64,000 nt of DNA from Bacteroidales bacterium. Its GTDB lineage: Bacteria > Bacteroidota > Bacteroidia > Bacteroidales > JACABE01. Where the stretch lies: positions 50,659 to 114,658 of the forward strand of contig JAHEYQ010000002.1 in NCBI GenBank assembly GCA_023251515.1, given 5' to 3'. Below the pieces are notes generated by a model. That model worked only from the letters and a program-made list of their open reading frames with translations, was not told the DNA's origin and did not search any database. The translations under genes were made by a program, and so were the position numbers. Each line of letters begins with the position of its first letter. The stretch's first letter is position 1. This document shows positions 17,047 through 26,414 of this stretch, one piece after another.

Positions 17047-20000
17047 TTAAATTTCTTTATATATAATCATCAGCTCTATTCTTGTACCTTTTGCTTCACC
17101 AAAATCGTCAAATAAATCAATAATATTTACTGATATTTGATCTTTATTTTTACTATTTAAAATATTTAAACGTTCCTGAGTAATCAACATTCCGCTTGAT
17201 TTGTGATTTATTCCTGATTGTTCTTTTACTATTGCTGATGCTTCTCGACCAATTCCATCATCTGCTATCAAACAATAAATGTAATTACCTAATAATTTGA
17301 GTTCTATTACGATATGCCCCTTTTCTTTTTTGTGTAATAATCCATGAATAATTGCATTTTCAATATATGGCTGTATTATCATTGGTGGAATAGCAATAAA
17401 TTCTTCATCAATTTCCGAATCCAAAACAATTGTATATTCAAATGCATCGTTATATCTCAATCTTTCAAGATCAATATAATTTTTAATTACTTTAAGTTCA
17501 TCTTTTACAGGCACAAAAGTTTGCTGAGAATTATACAATATGGTTCGCATTAGCTGCGAAAACCTTGATAAATAATATATTGCCTTGTCAGTATCGTTTT
17601 TTATAACAAAACTTTGTATTGAATTTAAAGAATTAAATAAAAAATGTGGATTCATTTGCAAACGCAATGATTTTTGTTCGAGTTCAAATAATTCTTTTTG
17701 AATTTCAAGGACTTTACGCTCTACTTCATGTTTGCGTCTTATTCTTCTTATTCTTAAATAAAAAATTATCCAAATCACAAAAATGATAAACGCAATAAAA
17801 AATGCTTTAAAATACAAAGTATCGTACCAAGGAGGTTTGATTTCTATAAAAATTTTCACTCCTTCTTTGTTCCATATCCCGTCATTATTCGATCCTATGA
17901 CTTTAAAAACATATTTGCCCGGTTTTATGCCAGTGTAATCGGCATATCTTTTGCCGGAATTGGTATAAGTCCATGATTTATCGAAATTTTCGAGAATATA
18001 AGCGTATTTGTTTTTTGAAGGGTTTGAGAAATCAAGGGAAGAAAATTCGAACGAAAAAAAGTTTTCGTTATAATTTAATTTTAAAGTGTCGTTGTTATTT
18101 ACTGTTATAGGTACTTCCACATTAAATAAACTAAATGAGGTAATTACAACAGGGGGTACATAATTATTTACTTCTATCTCTTCAGGATAAAAGGCATTAA
18201 ATCCGTTCATTCCACCAAAAAACAATTCTCCATCTTCATCAATTAAGGCGGCCCCGAAATTAAATTCATGGCTTTGGATTCCATCTTTAACATCATAATT
18301 TATAAAACTTTCATCTTTGGGATTAAACTTTGAAATTCCAAAATTCGTACTCATCCAGAAATTCCCATATTTATCTTCGATGGTTGAATAAACCACATCA
18401 TTGGGTAAGCCATTAACTTCAGTAAAATATTTTGCCTGACCTGTGATTGGATTAAATTTATTGAGTCCCCCTCCCATTGTTGCCAACCAATAAAATCCTC
18501 TTTTATCCTGATAAATTGAAAATATCATATCAGAACTAATACTGCTTTTATTAGATGGATCATGATAGTAATTATAAAACCTTTTGCTATGACGATCAAA
18601 TCTGCTTAAACCTTTATAAGTTCCTATCCACATAATTCCATTTCGGTCTTCATAAAAAGGATAAATAATATCACTGCTAATAGAATATGGATTATCTGGG
18701 TCGTGACGGTAAATTGTAATTTTGCCTGTTTCAGGATTTAATATATTCAAACCTCCAAACTCTGTTCCAATCCATATCAAACCAAGCTTATCCTCATAAA
18801 GAGACACAACCCTATCGGTACTTAATCCATTAACTTTCTGAGGATCATATCGATAATGTTTGAATTCCTTGGTTTTGGTATTGTATTTATCAACACCTCC
18901 CTCCAATGTACCAAACCATACAATATTTTCTCGTATATGGTCTATCACAATCATTCTCACTTTATTGCAACCCAAACTATTGTCTATTCCTTCTTTGTGA
19001 GTGATAAAAGAAAACTTTTGCGTTTTCTTATTAAAAATATTCACTCCTTCATTTGTTGCAATCCAAATATTACCTTTTTTATCACTAACTATTGACCATA
19101 TCAAATTGTTATTTATACTATTACCATCTTTTGATGTATGATTGTAATGACGGAATTTTTTTGATTGTTTGTTTATTTTATTTAAACCTTCCCAAGAAGT
19201 TCCCAACCAGATGTTTCCTGATTTATCTTCTAAAATACAGTTTATATAGTCGTTGCTTAAACTAGTATTATCAAGAGATGAATTTTTATACGAAATAAAC
19301 TGAAAATTATCGGGATTCATTATATTAAGTCCACCGCCATTTGTGCCAATATATAAAAACCCTTTTTTATCCATCATTAAAGATTTTACACTGTTAAATC
19401 CCAATGAATTACTCTTGTTTTTCTGGTTTTTAAATTGAATAAAATTATTGCGTAGGGCATCAAATAAATTTAATCCGTTTTCGGTACCTATCCACAAATT
19501 TTGCTTTTTATCTATAAAAACACAATTTATTATATCGGATGTTATTGATCTCAAATCACTTTTGTTTTGATAATAAACTGAGAAGATATCGCTTTCTATA
19601 TTCAGTTTATTTAATCCTTTTTGTGTAGCAATCCATAAATTTTTATTTTTATCACAAACCAATGAATTGATATAGTTATTACTAATTGAATTTGCATTAA
19701 CCGGGTTTAGAAAATACTTTGTAATTTTACCCGTTTTTTTATTTAATTTATTTAATCCTTCATTGGTACCAACCCAAATATTTCCGTAATTATCTTCAGT
19801 AATTGCATTTACGTAGTCACTCGAAAGTGAATTATCAATATTATCCTGATGCTTGTATTGAACAAATTTTCTGGTTTTTGTATTGTATTCATTTAAACCT
19901 AATTCTGTTCCTATCCATAGTATCCCTTCATTATCAATATACAAAGATCTGATGCTCGAACTACTCAAACCACTTACCGGATTAAAATAATCTGGTTTTA

Positions 20001-20226
20001 TGATACTAAATTTATATCCATCATATCTGTTTAATCCATCCCAGGTTCCTACCCACAAATAACCATCTTTATCCTGAATAATAGCCTGTACAGAATTTTG
20101 AGACAAACCTTTATCCTGCTTTACAATTTCTGAAGATAAACGTTCGAATGAAATATTACCCAATTGAGCATATGCTAAATTAAATAGCAATAAAATTGAA
20201 AGTAATATTTTAATCAATTGTATCAT
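17047..20226 (-). CDS. Two-component-propeller LytS-type sensor histidine kinase
   Basis: A 1059-residue membrane sensor. A signal peptide (1-20) leads into a periplasmic sensor with 14 two-component-propeller repeats (each with an LWIGT-like core), enough for two seven-bladed propellers, then a Y_Y_Y domain (about 720-800) and one membrane helix (about 805-825). A short coiled coil leads to the His_kinase domain with the catalytic His in MNPHFLFNSLNS at about residue 859, and the HATPase domain with ADDGIGREA near the C-terminus. There is no fused receiver or AraC domain, so unlike classic hybrid systems it needs the separate LytTR regulator downstream. Ligand unknown. Confidence 0.94.
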   Translation of the reverse strand: MIQLIKILLSILLLFNLAYAQLGNISFERLSSEIVKQDKGLSQNSVQAIIQDKDGYLWVGTWDGLNRYDGYKFSIIKPDYFNPVSGLSSSSIRSLYIDNEGILWIGTELGLNEYNTKTRKFVQYKHQDNIDNSLSSDYVNAITEDNYGNIWVGTNEGLNKLNKKTGKITKYFLNPVNANSISNNYINSLVCDKNKNLWIATQKGLNKLNIESDIFSVYYQNKSDLRSITSDIINCVFIDKKQNLWIGTENGLNLFDALRNNFIQFKNQKNKSNSLGFNSVKSLMMDKKGFLYIGTNGGGLNIMNPDNFQFISYKNSSLDNTSLSNDYINCILEDKSGNIWLGTSWEGLNKINKQSKKFRHYNHTSKDGNSINNNLIWSIVSDKKGNIWIATNEGVNIFNKKTQKFSFITHKEGIDNSLGCNKVRMIVIDHIRENIVWFGTLEGGVDKYNTKTKEFKHYRYDPQKVNGLSTDRVVSLYEDKLGLIWIGTEFGGLNILNPETGKITIYRHDPDNPYSISSDIIYPFYEDRNGIMWIGTYKGLSRFDRHSKRFYNYYHDPSNKSSISSDMIFSIYQDKRGFYWLATMGGGLNKFNPITGQAKYFTEVNGLPNDVVYSTIEDKYGNFWMSTNFGISKFNPKDESFINYDVKDGIQSHEFNFGAALIDEDGELFFGGMNGFNAFYPEEIEVNNYVPPVVITSFSLFNVEVPITVNNNDTLKLNYNENFFSFEFSSLDFSNPSKNKYAYILENFDKSWTYTNSGKRYADYTGIKPGKYVFKVIGSNNDGIWNKEGVKIFIEIKPPWYDTLYFKAFFIAFIIFVIWIIFYLRIRRIRRKHEVERKVLEIQKELFELEQKSLRLQMNPHFLFNSLNSIQSFVIKNDTDKAIYYLSRFSQLMRTILYNSQQTFVPVKDELKVIKNYIDLERLRYNDAFEYTIVLDSEIDEEFIAIPPMIIQPYIENAIIHGLLHKKEKGHIVIELKLLGNYIYCLIADDGIGREASAIVKEQSGINHKSSGMLITQERLNILNSKNKDQISVNIIDLFDDFGEAKGTRIELMIIYKEI

Positions 20227-20229
20227 ATT

Positions 20230-20544
20230 TTATGATTTTGGACAGGTATTAGGTGCTTTTTTCCCAAACCAGCGTTTTAGAAAACAGGGTCTTTTCTTAG
20301 CATAACCCGATTGAACAGCATTAGATTTATTGGTTTTCATACGTTTACGGGTATCTCTGGTTTGATTTTTAAAATGCTTTTCTTTGGCATTATTATATTG
20401 TTTTTCGACCTCTTTATCTTTTTCTTCCCGCTGATTTTCAACCTGTTTTTGTCTGGATGCCGAAGAGTTTGTACGACATGCAAAAAAAACCGGAAGCATT
20501 ATTAATAGCAGAAATCCTAAAAATTTGCCAATATTTCTGTACAT
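20230..20544 (-). CDS. Small basic lipoprotein
   Basis: A 104-residue predicted lipoprotein starting at the MYRNIGKFLG methionine. The lipobox is VFFAC (Cys at residue 22-23), followed by a highly charged, Lys/Gln/Glu-rich stretch and a Cys-containing basic C-terminus (RPCFLKRWFGKKAPNTC). The upstream reading frame to 20613 is rejected because a CAAAAATA box (a -7 element on the minus strand) lies inside it at 20570-20577. It ends 3 bp before the propeller kinase start, so it belongs to that operon. Function unknown. Confidence 0.72.
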   Translation of the reverse strand: MYRNIGKFLGFLLLIMLPVFFACRTNSSASRQKQVENQREEKDKEVEKQYNNAKEKHFKNQTRDTRKRMKTNKSNAVQSGYAKKRPCFLKRWFGKKAPNTCPKS

Positions 20545-20569
20545 ATATATAATTAGGTATAACAATAAA

Positions 20570-20577
20570 CAAAAATA
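20570..20577 (-). promoter_or_regulatory. -7 box for the lipoprotein/kinase/LytTR operon
   Basis: On the minus strand the box reads TATTTTTG, matching TAnnTTTG, 26 bp upstream of the lipoprotein ATG. It supports the short start. Confidence 0.45.
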
Positions 20578-20645
20578 CATATTTTTTCGATTAACCAAGC
20601 AAGAAAAAATCACAGATAATAAATACCAACTTATCGGAATTTAAT

Positions 20646-20653
20646 TATCTTTG
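20646..20653 (+). promoter_or_regulatory. -7 box upstream of the dgkA operon
   Basis: TATCTTTG matches TAnnTTTG and would give a leader of about 110 nt before the GTG start at 20772. No -33 TTTG is evident. Confidence 0.4.
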
Positions 20654-20771
20654 ACAGAAAAGAATATTGATTACAAATATTAAATTCTTAAATAACAAAA
20701 TTAATTTTCAGAATCAGAATATTAAAAAGAAATAATTCTTAAATTTGAAAAAAAAACAATAGACACAAAAA

Positions 20772-21146
20772 GTGGAAAAATTCAGTTTCAGAAAAAGAAT
20801 GAAAAGTTTCTATTATGCATTTAATGGAATAAAAACAGCCATTAAAACACAGCATAATCTTCAAATTCACCTTATTGCAATGATAATAGCAATAATTACA
20901 GGACTTTTTTTAAAGATAAATCAAACAGAATGGCTCATACTCATTTTTATTTTTGCTCTTGTAATTGCCTTGGAAATAGTAAATTCGGCCATTGAGCTAC
21001 TTACAGATATTGTATCGCCTCAATACAATACAAAAGCAGGAAAAGTAAAAGATATGTCTGCAGCTGCAGTTTTAATTGCGGCTATAGCTGCTTTTATAAT
21101 AGGAATTATTATATTTGTACCCAAATTAATCCAGCAAATATTTTAA
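20772..21146 (+). CDS. DgkA/UdpK-type lipid kinase
   Basis: A 124-residue integral membrane kinase of the diacylglycerol/undecaprenol kinase family, with three membrane helices. The conserved region ALEIVNSAIELLTDI carries the two catalytic or metal-binding Glu residues, and KVKDMSAAAVLIAAI matches the KD-x-AAxAV motif. The GTG start is chosen because the N-terminus MEKFSFRKRMKSFYYAFNGI fits the family and no suitable ATG lies upstream. Gram-positive members phosphorylate undecaprenol, and the neighbours (sugar kinase, DUF368) fit that role better than diacylglycerol, but the lipid is not decided by sequence. Confidence 0.9.
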   Translation: MEKFSFRKRMKSFYYAFNGIKTAIKTQHNLQIHLIAMIIAIITGLFLKINQTEWLILIFIFALVIALEIVNSAIELLTDIVSPQYNTKAGKVKDMSAAAVLIAAIAAFIIGIIIFVPKLIQQIF

Positions 21147-21148
21147 AA

Positions 21149-21988
21149 ATGATATTAATAGCAGATAGCGGATCTACAAAAACCGAATGGAGTTTAATTG
21201 CCAAAGACAAGGATATACGTAATTTTCAAACCATCGGATTTAATCCATATTTTATTGATTCAGCAGGAGTTGAAGAAGAACTTGAAAAAAATTTACTGCC
21301 TTATGTAAATGAAATGCAGATAAGCAAAGTCTTTTTTTATGGCTCAGGTTGCAGCAATTTACAAAAAAAAGATGTAATTCGCGAACCTTTGGAAAGATTT
21401 TTCAGATTGGCAGAAGTTGAAGTTGAACACGATTTGCTAGCTGCTGCCCGTTCGTTGTGTGGCTATGAAAAAGGAATTGCCTGTATTTTGGGTACTGGCT
21501 CAAATTCATGCCTTTACGACGGAAAAGACATTATAGAAAATGTTGAATCTGTTGGATATATGTTTGGAGACGAAGGTGGTGGTGCATATATCGGCAAACA
21601 ACTTATTACAGCATATTTGCGAAATGAATTACCAAAAGAACTAAGAATAAAATTTGAAATAAAATATCCATATCGTTTCAATCATATTTTAGATGCAGTT
21701 TACAAACAAGCATTTCCAAATCGATTTCTGGCATCTTTTTCACCTTTTTTATCAGAAAACATTGAACATCCTTTTGTAAATCATATTATTTTTGATGCTT
21801 TTGATAAATTTTTCAACTATCAGGTGAGTCATTATACAAATTTCCATGATTTTGAATTAAATTGCACTGGTTCAATAGGATTCCATTATAAAAAAATTCT
21901 GGAAAAAGCAGCTCAAAAATGGAATTTAAAAATCGGCATTATTGAAAAAACTCCTATGAAAGGATTGGTAAACTATCACAAAAGATGA
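21149..21988 (+). CDS. BadF/BadG-type N-acetylglucosamine kinase-like ATPase
   Basis: A 279-residue ASKHA-fold kinase, family BadF/BadG/BcrA/BcrD, as in N-acetylglucosamine or N-acetylmuramic acid kinases. The phosphate-1 loop is ADSGSTKTEW (about 4-13), phosphate-2 is CILGTGSNSCLYDG (about 112-125), and GDEGGGAYIG lies at about 142-151. It follows the lipid kinase by 2 nt and overlaps the DUF368 start by 4 nt. A role in reusing amino sugars from peptidoglycan is likely; the exact sugar is not determined. Confidence 0.88.
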   Translation: MILIADSGSTKTEWSLIAKDKDIRNFQTIGFNPYFIDSAGVEEELEKNLLPYVNEMQISKVFFYGSGCSNLQKKDVIREPLERFFRLAEVEVEHDLLAAARSLCGYEKGIACILGTGSNSCLYDGKDIIENVESVGYMFGDEGGGAYIGKQLITAYLRNELPKELRIKFEIKYPYRFNHILDAVYKQAFPNRFLASFSPFLSENIEHPFVNHIIFDAFDKFFNYQVSHYTNFHDFELNCTGSIGFHYKKILEKAAQKWNLKIGIIEKTPMKGLVNYHKR

Positions 21989-22923
21989 GAAAATATATTA
22001 TATTGTTTTTCAAAGGCTTAGCTATGGGTATAGGCAATATTATTCCGGGAGTTTCTGGTGGTACTATTGCATTGATAACTGGCATTTTTGAAAGATTAAT
22101 ATATTCTTTTAAATCATTTAATTTGAAAGCATTACAACTTCTTTTCAAAGGCAATTTTAAAGAATTCAAAACTTATACCGATTTTTATTTTTTATTATCT
22201 GTTGCTACCGGAATGCTCACGGCTTTGCTATCACTGGCCAAAGCTTTTGATTATCTTTTTCTTCATTATCCGGTTTACATTTGGTCGCTATTTTTCGGTT
22301 TAATATTGGCAAGCATATATTATGTAGTAAAAATGATTGAAAAATGGACTTTTTCTGCTGTTGTTTGCATGATACTTGGCACAATTGTCGGAAGCATTTT
22401 CTTATTTGTAAGTCCTTCTTCACCAAACGATAATATCTTTTTCTTATTTTTGAGCGGTGCGATTTCTATTGTAGGAATGATACTTCCGGGATTATCAGGG
22501 TCTTTTTTATTAGTAATCATGGGAAATTATGAACTAACAATGATTGATGGTATCTCAACAATGAATATCAGAATTCTTCTGCCATTTGTTTTAGGATCTA
22601 TTGCCGGATTGGTAGGGTTTTCTTATATACTTGCCTATATCTATAAACATTTCAGATTTCAAACATTGGCAATTATCTCTGGTTTTATAACCGGCTCATT
22701 GGTCATTATTTGGCCTTGGAAAAAATATTTCTATAAAATTGATACTGATGGAAATATTCTTCACAATTCAGATGGGATGCCTGTTGTATTAAGATATGTA
22801 CCCAAAATACCGGAATCACTTAATAATGAAGTTATTATTGCAATTATAATAATGCTGATTGGTGTATTTTTAATTTGGCTGCTCGAATTTATGGCTGCTC
22901 ACAAAAAAACAGATAGCAATTAG
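21985..22923 (+). CDS. DUF368 (PopT-type) membrane transporter
   Basis: A 312-residue polytopic membrane protein of DUF368. It has the two characteristic re-entrant-like motifs: GIGNIIPGVSGGTIALITGI near the N-terminus and its echo GMILPGLSGSFLLVIMGNY in the middle, indicating an internal inverted repeat. DUF368 members (PopT) have been implicated in returning undecaprenyl phosphate across the membrane. The start overlaps the sugar kinase stop (ATGA). The position in one operon with an undecaprenol-kinase-like protein supports carrier-lipid recycling. Confidence 0.9.
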   Translation: MRKYIILFFKGLAMGIGNIIPGVSGGTIALITGIFERLIYSFKSFNLKALQLLFKGNFKEFKTYTDFYFLLSVATGMLTALLSLAKAFDYLFLHYPVYIWSLFFGLILASIYYVVKMIEKWTFSAVVCMILGTIVGSIFLFVSPSSPNDNIFFLFLSGAISIVGMILPGLSGSFLLVIMGNYELTMIDGISTMNIRILLPFVLGSIAGLVGFSYILAYIYKHFRFQTLAIISGFITGSLVIIWPWKKYFYKIDTDGNILHNSDGMPVVLRYVPKIPESLNNEVIIAIIIMLIGVFLIWLLEFMAAHKKTDSN

Positions 22924-23363
22924 TTATTTTTCAGTATTTTATCCAGAATTCTAATCGAAGTATTAATACAATTTGAACATATTTTAAGTTGTACATCTTT
23001 TTCTTTAAAATCTATCAAACCCTGTTCTTTCCCAAAATCGCAATTTGTCAGAATACGACAATCTACCGAATGATGAATTTGTTCAAATTCAGTCATAAAT
23101 TGATCAATCAATTGATACGTCTTATCTTTTGAAATCAAATCATTATCAGTATAATTACCATATTTTAAACCTATTACCATATTTGCAGCGGTAACAGCTC
23201 CACAGGTTAATTGTTTACGAGCCATGCCAGCGCCAAACCCACAAGCAATTCGTAAAGCTAATTCTTTTTCTATACCAAGTTGTTCGGCAAAAACCGAAAA
23301 AACCGATTGAGAACAATTATAATTTCCATAAAATAAAGCCAATGCTTCTTCAACTTTCGACAT
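22920..23363 (-). CDS. C_GCAxxG_C_C family protein
   Basis: A 147-residue cytoplasmic protein of the C_GCAxxG_C_C family, probable redox or metal-binding. Its Cys pattern is: C in NCSQSV (about 18), then ACGFGAGMAR, LTCGAVTAA, a CRILTNCDF pair and a final CSNC (about 127-130). The family signature is present as ACGFGAG. The ATG at 23363 is preferred to an upstream TTG. It follows the AspT/YidE transporter gene by 8 nt and its stop overlaps that of the convergent DUF368 gene by 4 nt. Function unknown; the pairing with a transporter is worth noting. Confidence 0.88.
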   Translation of the reverse strand: MSKVEEALALFYGNYNCSQSVFSVFAEQLGIEKELALRIACGFGAGMARKQLTCGAVTAANMVIGLKYGNYTDNDLISKDKTYQLIDQFMTEFEQIHHSVDCRILTNCDFGKEQGLIDFKEKDVQLKICSNCINTSIRILDKILKNN

Positions 23364-23371
23364 AATCAAAT

Positions 23372-25042
23372 TTATAAAAATAACAAAATCAACAATTGAG
23401 CAACCAGAATCCTCATAAACATAACCATTGGATATACAGTGGCGTAAGCAATAGCAGGAGCTTCATTCTGTGCAATGGAATTTGCATAGGCCAGTGCCGG
23501 TGGATCTGTCATACTACCCGATATTAAACCACAAATTTCAAAGAAATTCTTTTTCATAAAGAGACGGGCAAATAAACCGACTAACATTATAGGTACCAGA
23601 GTTATAACAGCACCATATGCCATCCAAACAAATCCATCTCCCGATGTTAATGTTGGAATAAACTTCTCGCCTGATTTTATTCCGACACTAGCCAAAAATA
23701 ATACAATACCAATTTCACGCAACATCAAATTTGCACTGGGTGTTGTATATGAAATCATTGAGAATTTATAACCAAATTTACTAATAAGAATGGCCACAAT
23801 TAATGGTCCACCAGCCAAACCTAGTTTTAAAGGATTTGGAAGTCCGGGAAATGCTATAGGAATGCTTCCAAGTATTATTCCCATTAAAATCCCGATAAAA
23901 ATAGGAACTAAATTAGGCTCATTTATTCTTTTTATTGAATTACCGATAATTAAAGCAACTTTATCTATAGCTGACTCATCTCCGACAACCGTCAGTTTAT
24001 CACCCATTTGCAATCTCAATTGTGGTGAGGCAATTAATTCAATTCCTGAACGATACACCCTTGTAATATTGATATTAAACTTATTACGAAGTTTCAAACT
24101 TCCAAGATCTTTGCCAATAATTTGAGAATTGGTTACTAATATTTGTTTCGATTTCAAAACATCAGTTTCAGAAAAAACACCTAAATCTGCTTTGGCTCCA
24201 AAATCAGTAAACAACTGATTTACAATATTTTTTTTACAAACAATTAAAAGCAAATCATTTTCAAAAATCTTATCATCAGCTTTAGCAGAAATAAATACAC
24301 CACTATGTAAAATTCTGGAAATAACGAATTTAGAATCATATATTTTTGATATTTCTGAAATCGTTTTACCAAAGAAAGTAGAATTTTTTACATTAACACA
24401 AATTTTTTCCGGAAGCTCTTCGGTTGGAAATTGATTTTGCTCAAATTCAGTTAGCTCATTATGAATATCAACTTTACCTATTTTCTTAATTATCAGCATT
24501 GTTAAAATTATTCCTACTACTCCGAAAGGATAAGCAACTGCATAACCCAGACCAATTGCAGGAACTTCAGCTTCAGGCAAATTTGCAGTTACTTGTTTCA
24601 ATGCCTGCTGAGCAGCTCCCAAACCGGGCGTATTTGTAACAGCTCCCGACATTACACCAACCAACATAGGTAATGACATTCCAGTTACAAAATGAATTAT
24701 AAGTGTTGTTATTCCACCAAGCAACACTACACTCATTGCCAACAAATTAAGTGTAATCCCACCTTTTTTAAATGATTCAAAAAAACCGGGACCAACTTGC
24801 AAACCTATGGAAAAAACAAAAAGGATTAAGCCAAATTCTTTAATAAAATCGAGCATTTCAGCATTAACCTTAAAACCGAAATGACCAACAAATATGCCAG
24901 CAAATAAAACAAAAGTAATGCCCAATGAAATACCATAAACCTTTATTTTTCCCAAAGCAATACCTATTGCAACTACAAAACTGTAAATCAATATTGTATG
25001 AGCAACAGTTTCACTCCATAACAAATCAGAAAACCAAGTCAT
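23372..25042 (-). CDS. AspT/YidE family transporter with two TrkA-C domains
   Basis: A 556-residue inner-membrane protein of the aspartate:alanine exchanger (AspT/YidE/YbjL) family. About five N-terminal membrane segments (1-190, with GAVTNTPGLGAAQQAL) come first. Two cytoplasmic TrkA-C (RCK_C) domains follow, at about 205-290 and 292-375, then five more membrane segments with a second copy of the motif (GSMTDPPALAYANS). The duplicated GxxTxxPxLxxA motif is diagnostic. Substrate not determinable. A CAAAATTA box lies just upstream at 25063-25070. Confidence 0.92.
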   Translation of the reverse strand: MTWFSDLLWSETVAHTILIYSFVVAIGIALGKIKVYGISLGITFVLFAGIFVGHFGFKVNAEMLDFIKEFGLILFVFSIGLQVGPGFFESFKKGGITLNLLAMSVVLLGGITTLIIHFVTGMSLPMLVGVMSGAVTNTPGLGAAQQALKQVTANLPEAEVPAIGLGYAVAYPFGVVGIILTMLIIKKIGKVDIHNELTEFEQNQFPTEELPEKICVNVKNSTFFGKTISEISKIYDSKFVISRILHSGVFISAKADDKIFENDLLLIVCKKNIVNQLFTDFGAKADLGVFSETDVLKSKQILVTNSQIIGKDLGSLKLRNKFNINITRVYRSGIELIASPQLRLQMGDKLTVVGDESAIDKVALIIGNSIKRINEPNLVPIFIGILMGIILGSIPIAFPGLPNPLKLGLAGGPLIVAILISKFGYKFSMISYTTPSANLMLREIGIVLFLASVGIKSGEKFIPTLTSGDGFVWMAYGAVITLVPIMLVGLFARLFMKKNFFEICGLISGSMTDPPALAYANSIAQNEAPAIAYATVYPMVMFMRILVAQLLILLFL

Positions 25043-25062
25043 AAAAATAATATTTTAGCGTG

Positions 25063-25070
25063 CAAAATTA
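25063..25070 (-). promoter_or_regulatory. -7 box for the AspT/YidE transporter gene
   Basis: Reads TAATTTTG on the minus strand, 21 bp upstream of the ATG. The -33 element is not clear. Confidence 0.4.
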
Positions 25071-25110
25071 GAATAAAAACATTTAATTTAAGCAGTAAAT
25101 TCTTTTTAAT

Positions 25111-25140
25111 AAAAAAGGCTACTCAAAATTTTAAGTAACC
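25111..25140 (-). terminator. Terminator after the 25164-26249 lipoprotein gene
   Basis: On the minus strand GGTTACT pairs with AGTAGCC (25134-25140/25117-25123, one G-U pair) and is followed by TTTTTTATT. Confidence 0.7.
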
Positions 25141-25163
25141 TTCAAAGTTATAACTATTATTTA

Positions 25164-26249
25164 TTATTTAGTCCAATTACCATAAAAGATAACATTATTT
25201 GGATACATAACTCCAAAATCTGTTGTTGATATAAAACGTGGAAAATCTCTATAAATAATTACTTCTGGACTAAAGAAATTGTCAGTAATTAAAAAATTCC
25301 TTGTAAAATTTGTTTGAGAATATAAAATGTTTCTTTGATTAGTATGCGGACTTGTAAATGTATTAGGAGGCGTAACAACTACAGGATAACCATACGTTTC
25401 ATAATATGAAGTAGATTGCAAATTAAAAATTGTAACACCACATGGCTGGTTGTTAAAAAAAGTTGCGGCATTAGCTCCAGCACTGTAAATAAACTGGTAT
25501 TCATCCCATTCAGTATAGTGATATTCCATATCAACATAATGAACTAAGGCAACTGCATATAAATTTGAATTAGGGTTGTATAAAATTTTGGAATTAGTCA
25601 ACATAATGTTCTTTTTATTATTAAAGTTAAAAACCAATACCTCTTTTGTTGAATAACTTATATTATTGAGTTGAATAATCTTTTTGATATCACCATCTTT
25701 AATGATTTTTAAACAATTTTCATCATATTTCCTAATTTGGTTATCAACTTTTATAAAACCATATGGATTCAATAAAGCTGCTTTATATATAGGTACTTTA
25801 AGCATTACATAATTAAACTCTTCAAAATAAATTAAAAAACTATTATACTTCTCAGCAAAAGCTTTTAATTTCGCTTTTTCTTTTATTAATAAAGCTTGAT
25901 TATATATTGATAACATAGAAGTGAAATTCTTTAAAACAGGATATTTAGCAATAATAGCTTCATTTTTTTCAACTATTGATGTTAAGTTAAGAGGCTTAAT
26001 ATTGTCAGTTGATATTTTTGACACATCCTGATTTAACATATCCTCTTTAGTAATAATTTTAGTTGTTTTAACATCTCTTTGACTAAAATCATTTTCTAAA
26101 GAAATCTTTAAAACATCATATTCTTTCCCATTTAATTTAAGGAAATTTTTAATGGAATTTAAATCATTCGATTGATTAACTTCTTCTTTTTGACAGCCAA
26201 ATATTATGGCCACTAACAAAATTGTTAGATAAATAAGATTTTTTTTCAT
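25164..26249 (-). CDS. Lipoprotein of unknown function
   Basis: A 361-residue exported lipoprotein. Its signal peptide ends in a lipobox with Cys at 19 (IFGCQKEE), followed by an acidic Asn/Ser-rich linker of the kind that sends Bacteroidota lipoproteins to the outer membrane. The middle (about 90-190) is helical and Lys/Glu-rich; the C-terminal half is aromatic-rich with many Tyr/Phe/Asn residues, as in beta-rich extracellular domains. I recognise no family. It is monocistronic, with its own promoter and terminator. Confidence 0.75.
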   Translation of the reverse strand: MKKNLIYLTILLVAIIFGCQKEEVNQSNDLNSIKNFLKLNGKEYDVLKISLENDFSQRDVKTTKIITKEDMLNQDVSKISTDNIKPLNLTSIVEKNEAIIAKYPVLKNFTSMLSIYNQALLIKEKAKLKAFAEKYNSFLIYFEEFNYVMLKVPIYKAALLNPYGFIKVDNQIRKYDENCLKIIKDGDIKKIIQLNNISYSTKEVLVFNFNNKKNIMLTNSKILYNPNSNLYAVALVHYVDMEYHYTEWDEYQFIYSAGANAATFFNNQPCGVTIFNLQSTSYYETYGYPVVVTPPNTFTSPHTNQRNILYSQTNFTRNFLITDNFFSPEVIIYRDFPRFISTTDFGVMYPNNVIFYGNWTK

Positions 26250-26333
26250 TATAATATTTTTTTCAATTTGTGTATACTCTCTTTTTTAAAGTGGTTTTTC
26301 TACTTACTCCCACTTAAGTTATAACTTTAATTG

Positions 26334-26367
26334 CAAAATTATAAATATTAATTAAAATAAAAACAAA
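26334..26367 (-). promoter_or_regulatory. Bacteroidota -33/-7 promoter of the lipoprotein gene
   Basis: On the minus strand TTTG (26364-26367) and TAATTTTG (26334-26341) are separated by 22 bp, close to the phylum's usual spacing. The leader to the ATG at 26249 would be about 80 nt. Confidence 0.55.
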
Positions 26368-26414
26368 AAAAATCATTTTATTAAACGAATCTTAAAGAAA
26401 ATACAAATACTAAA

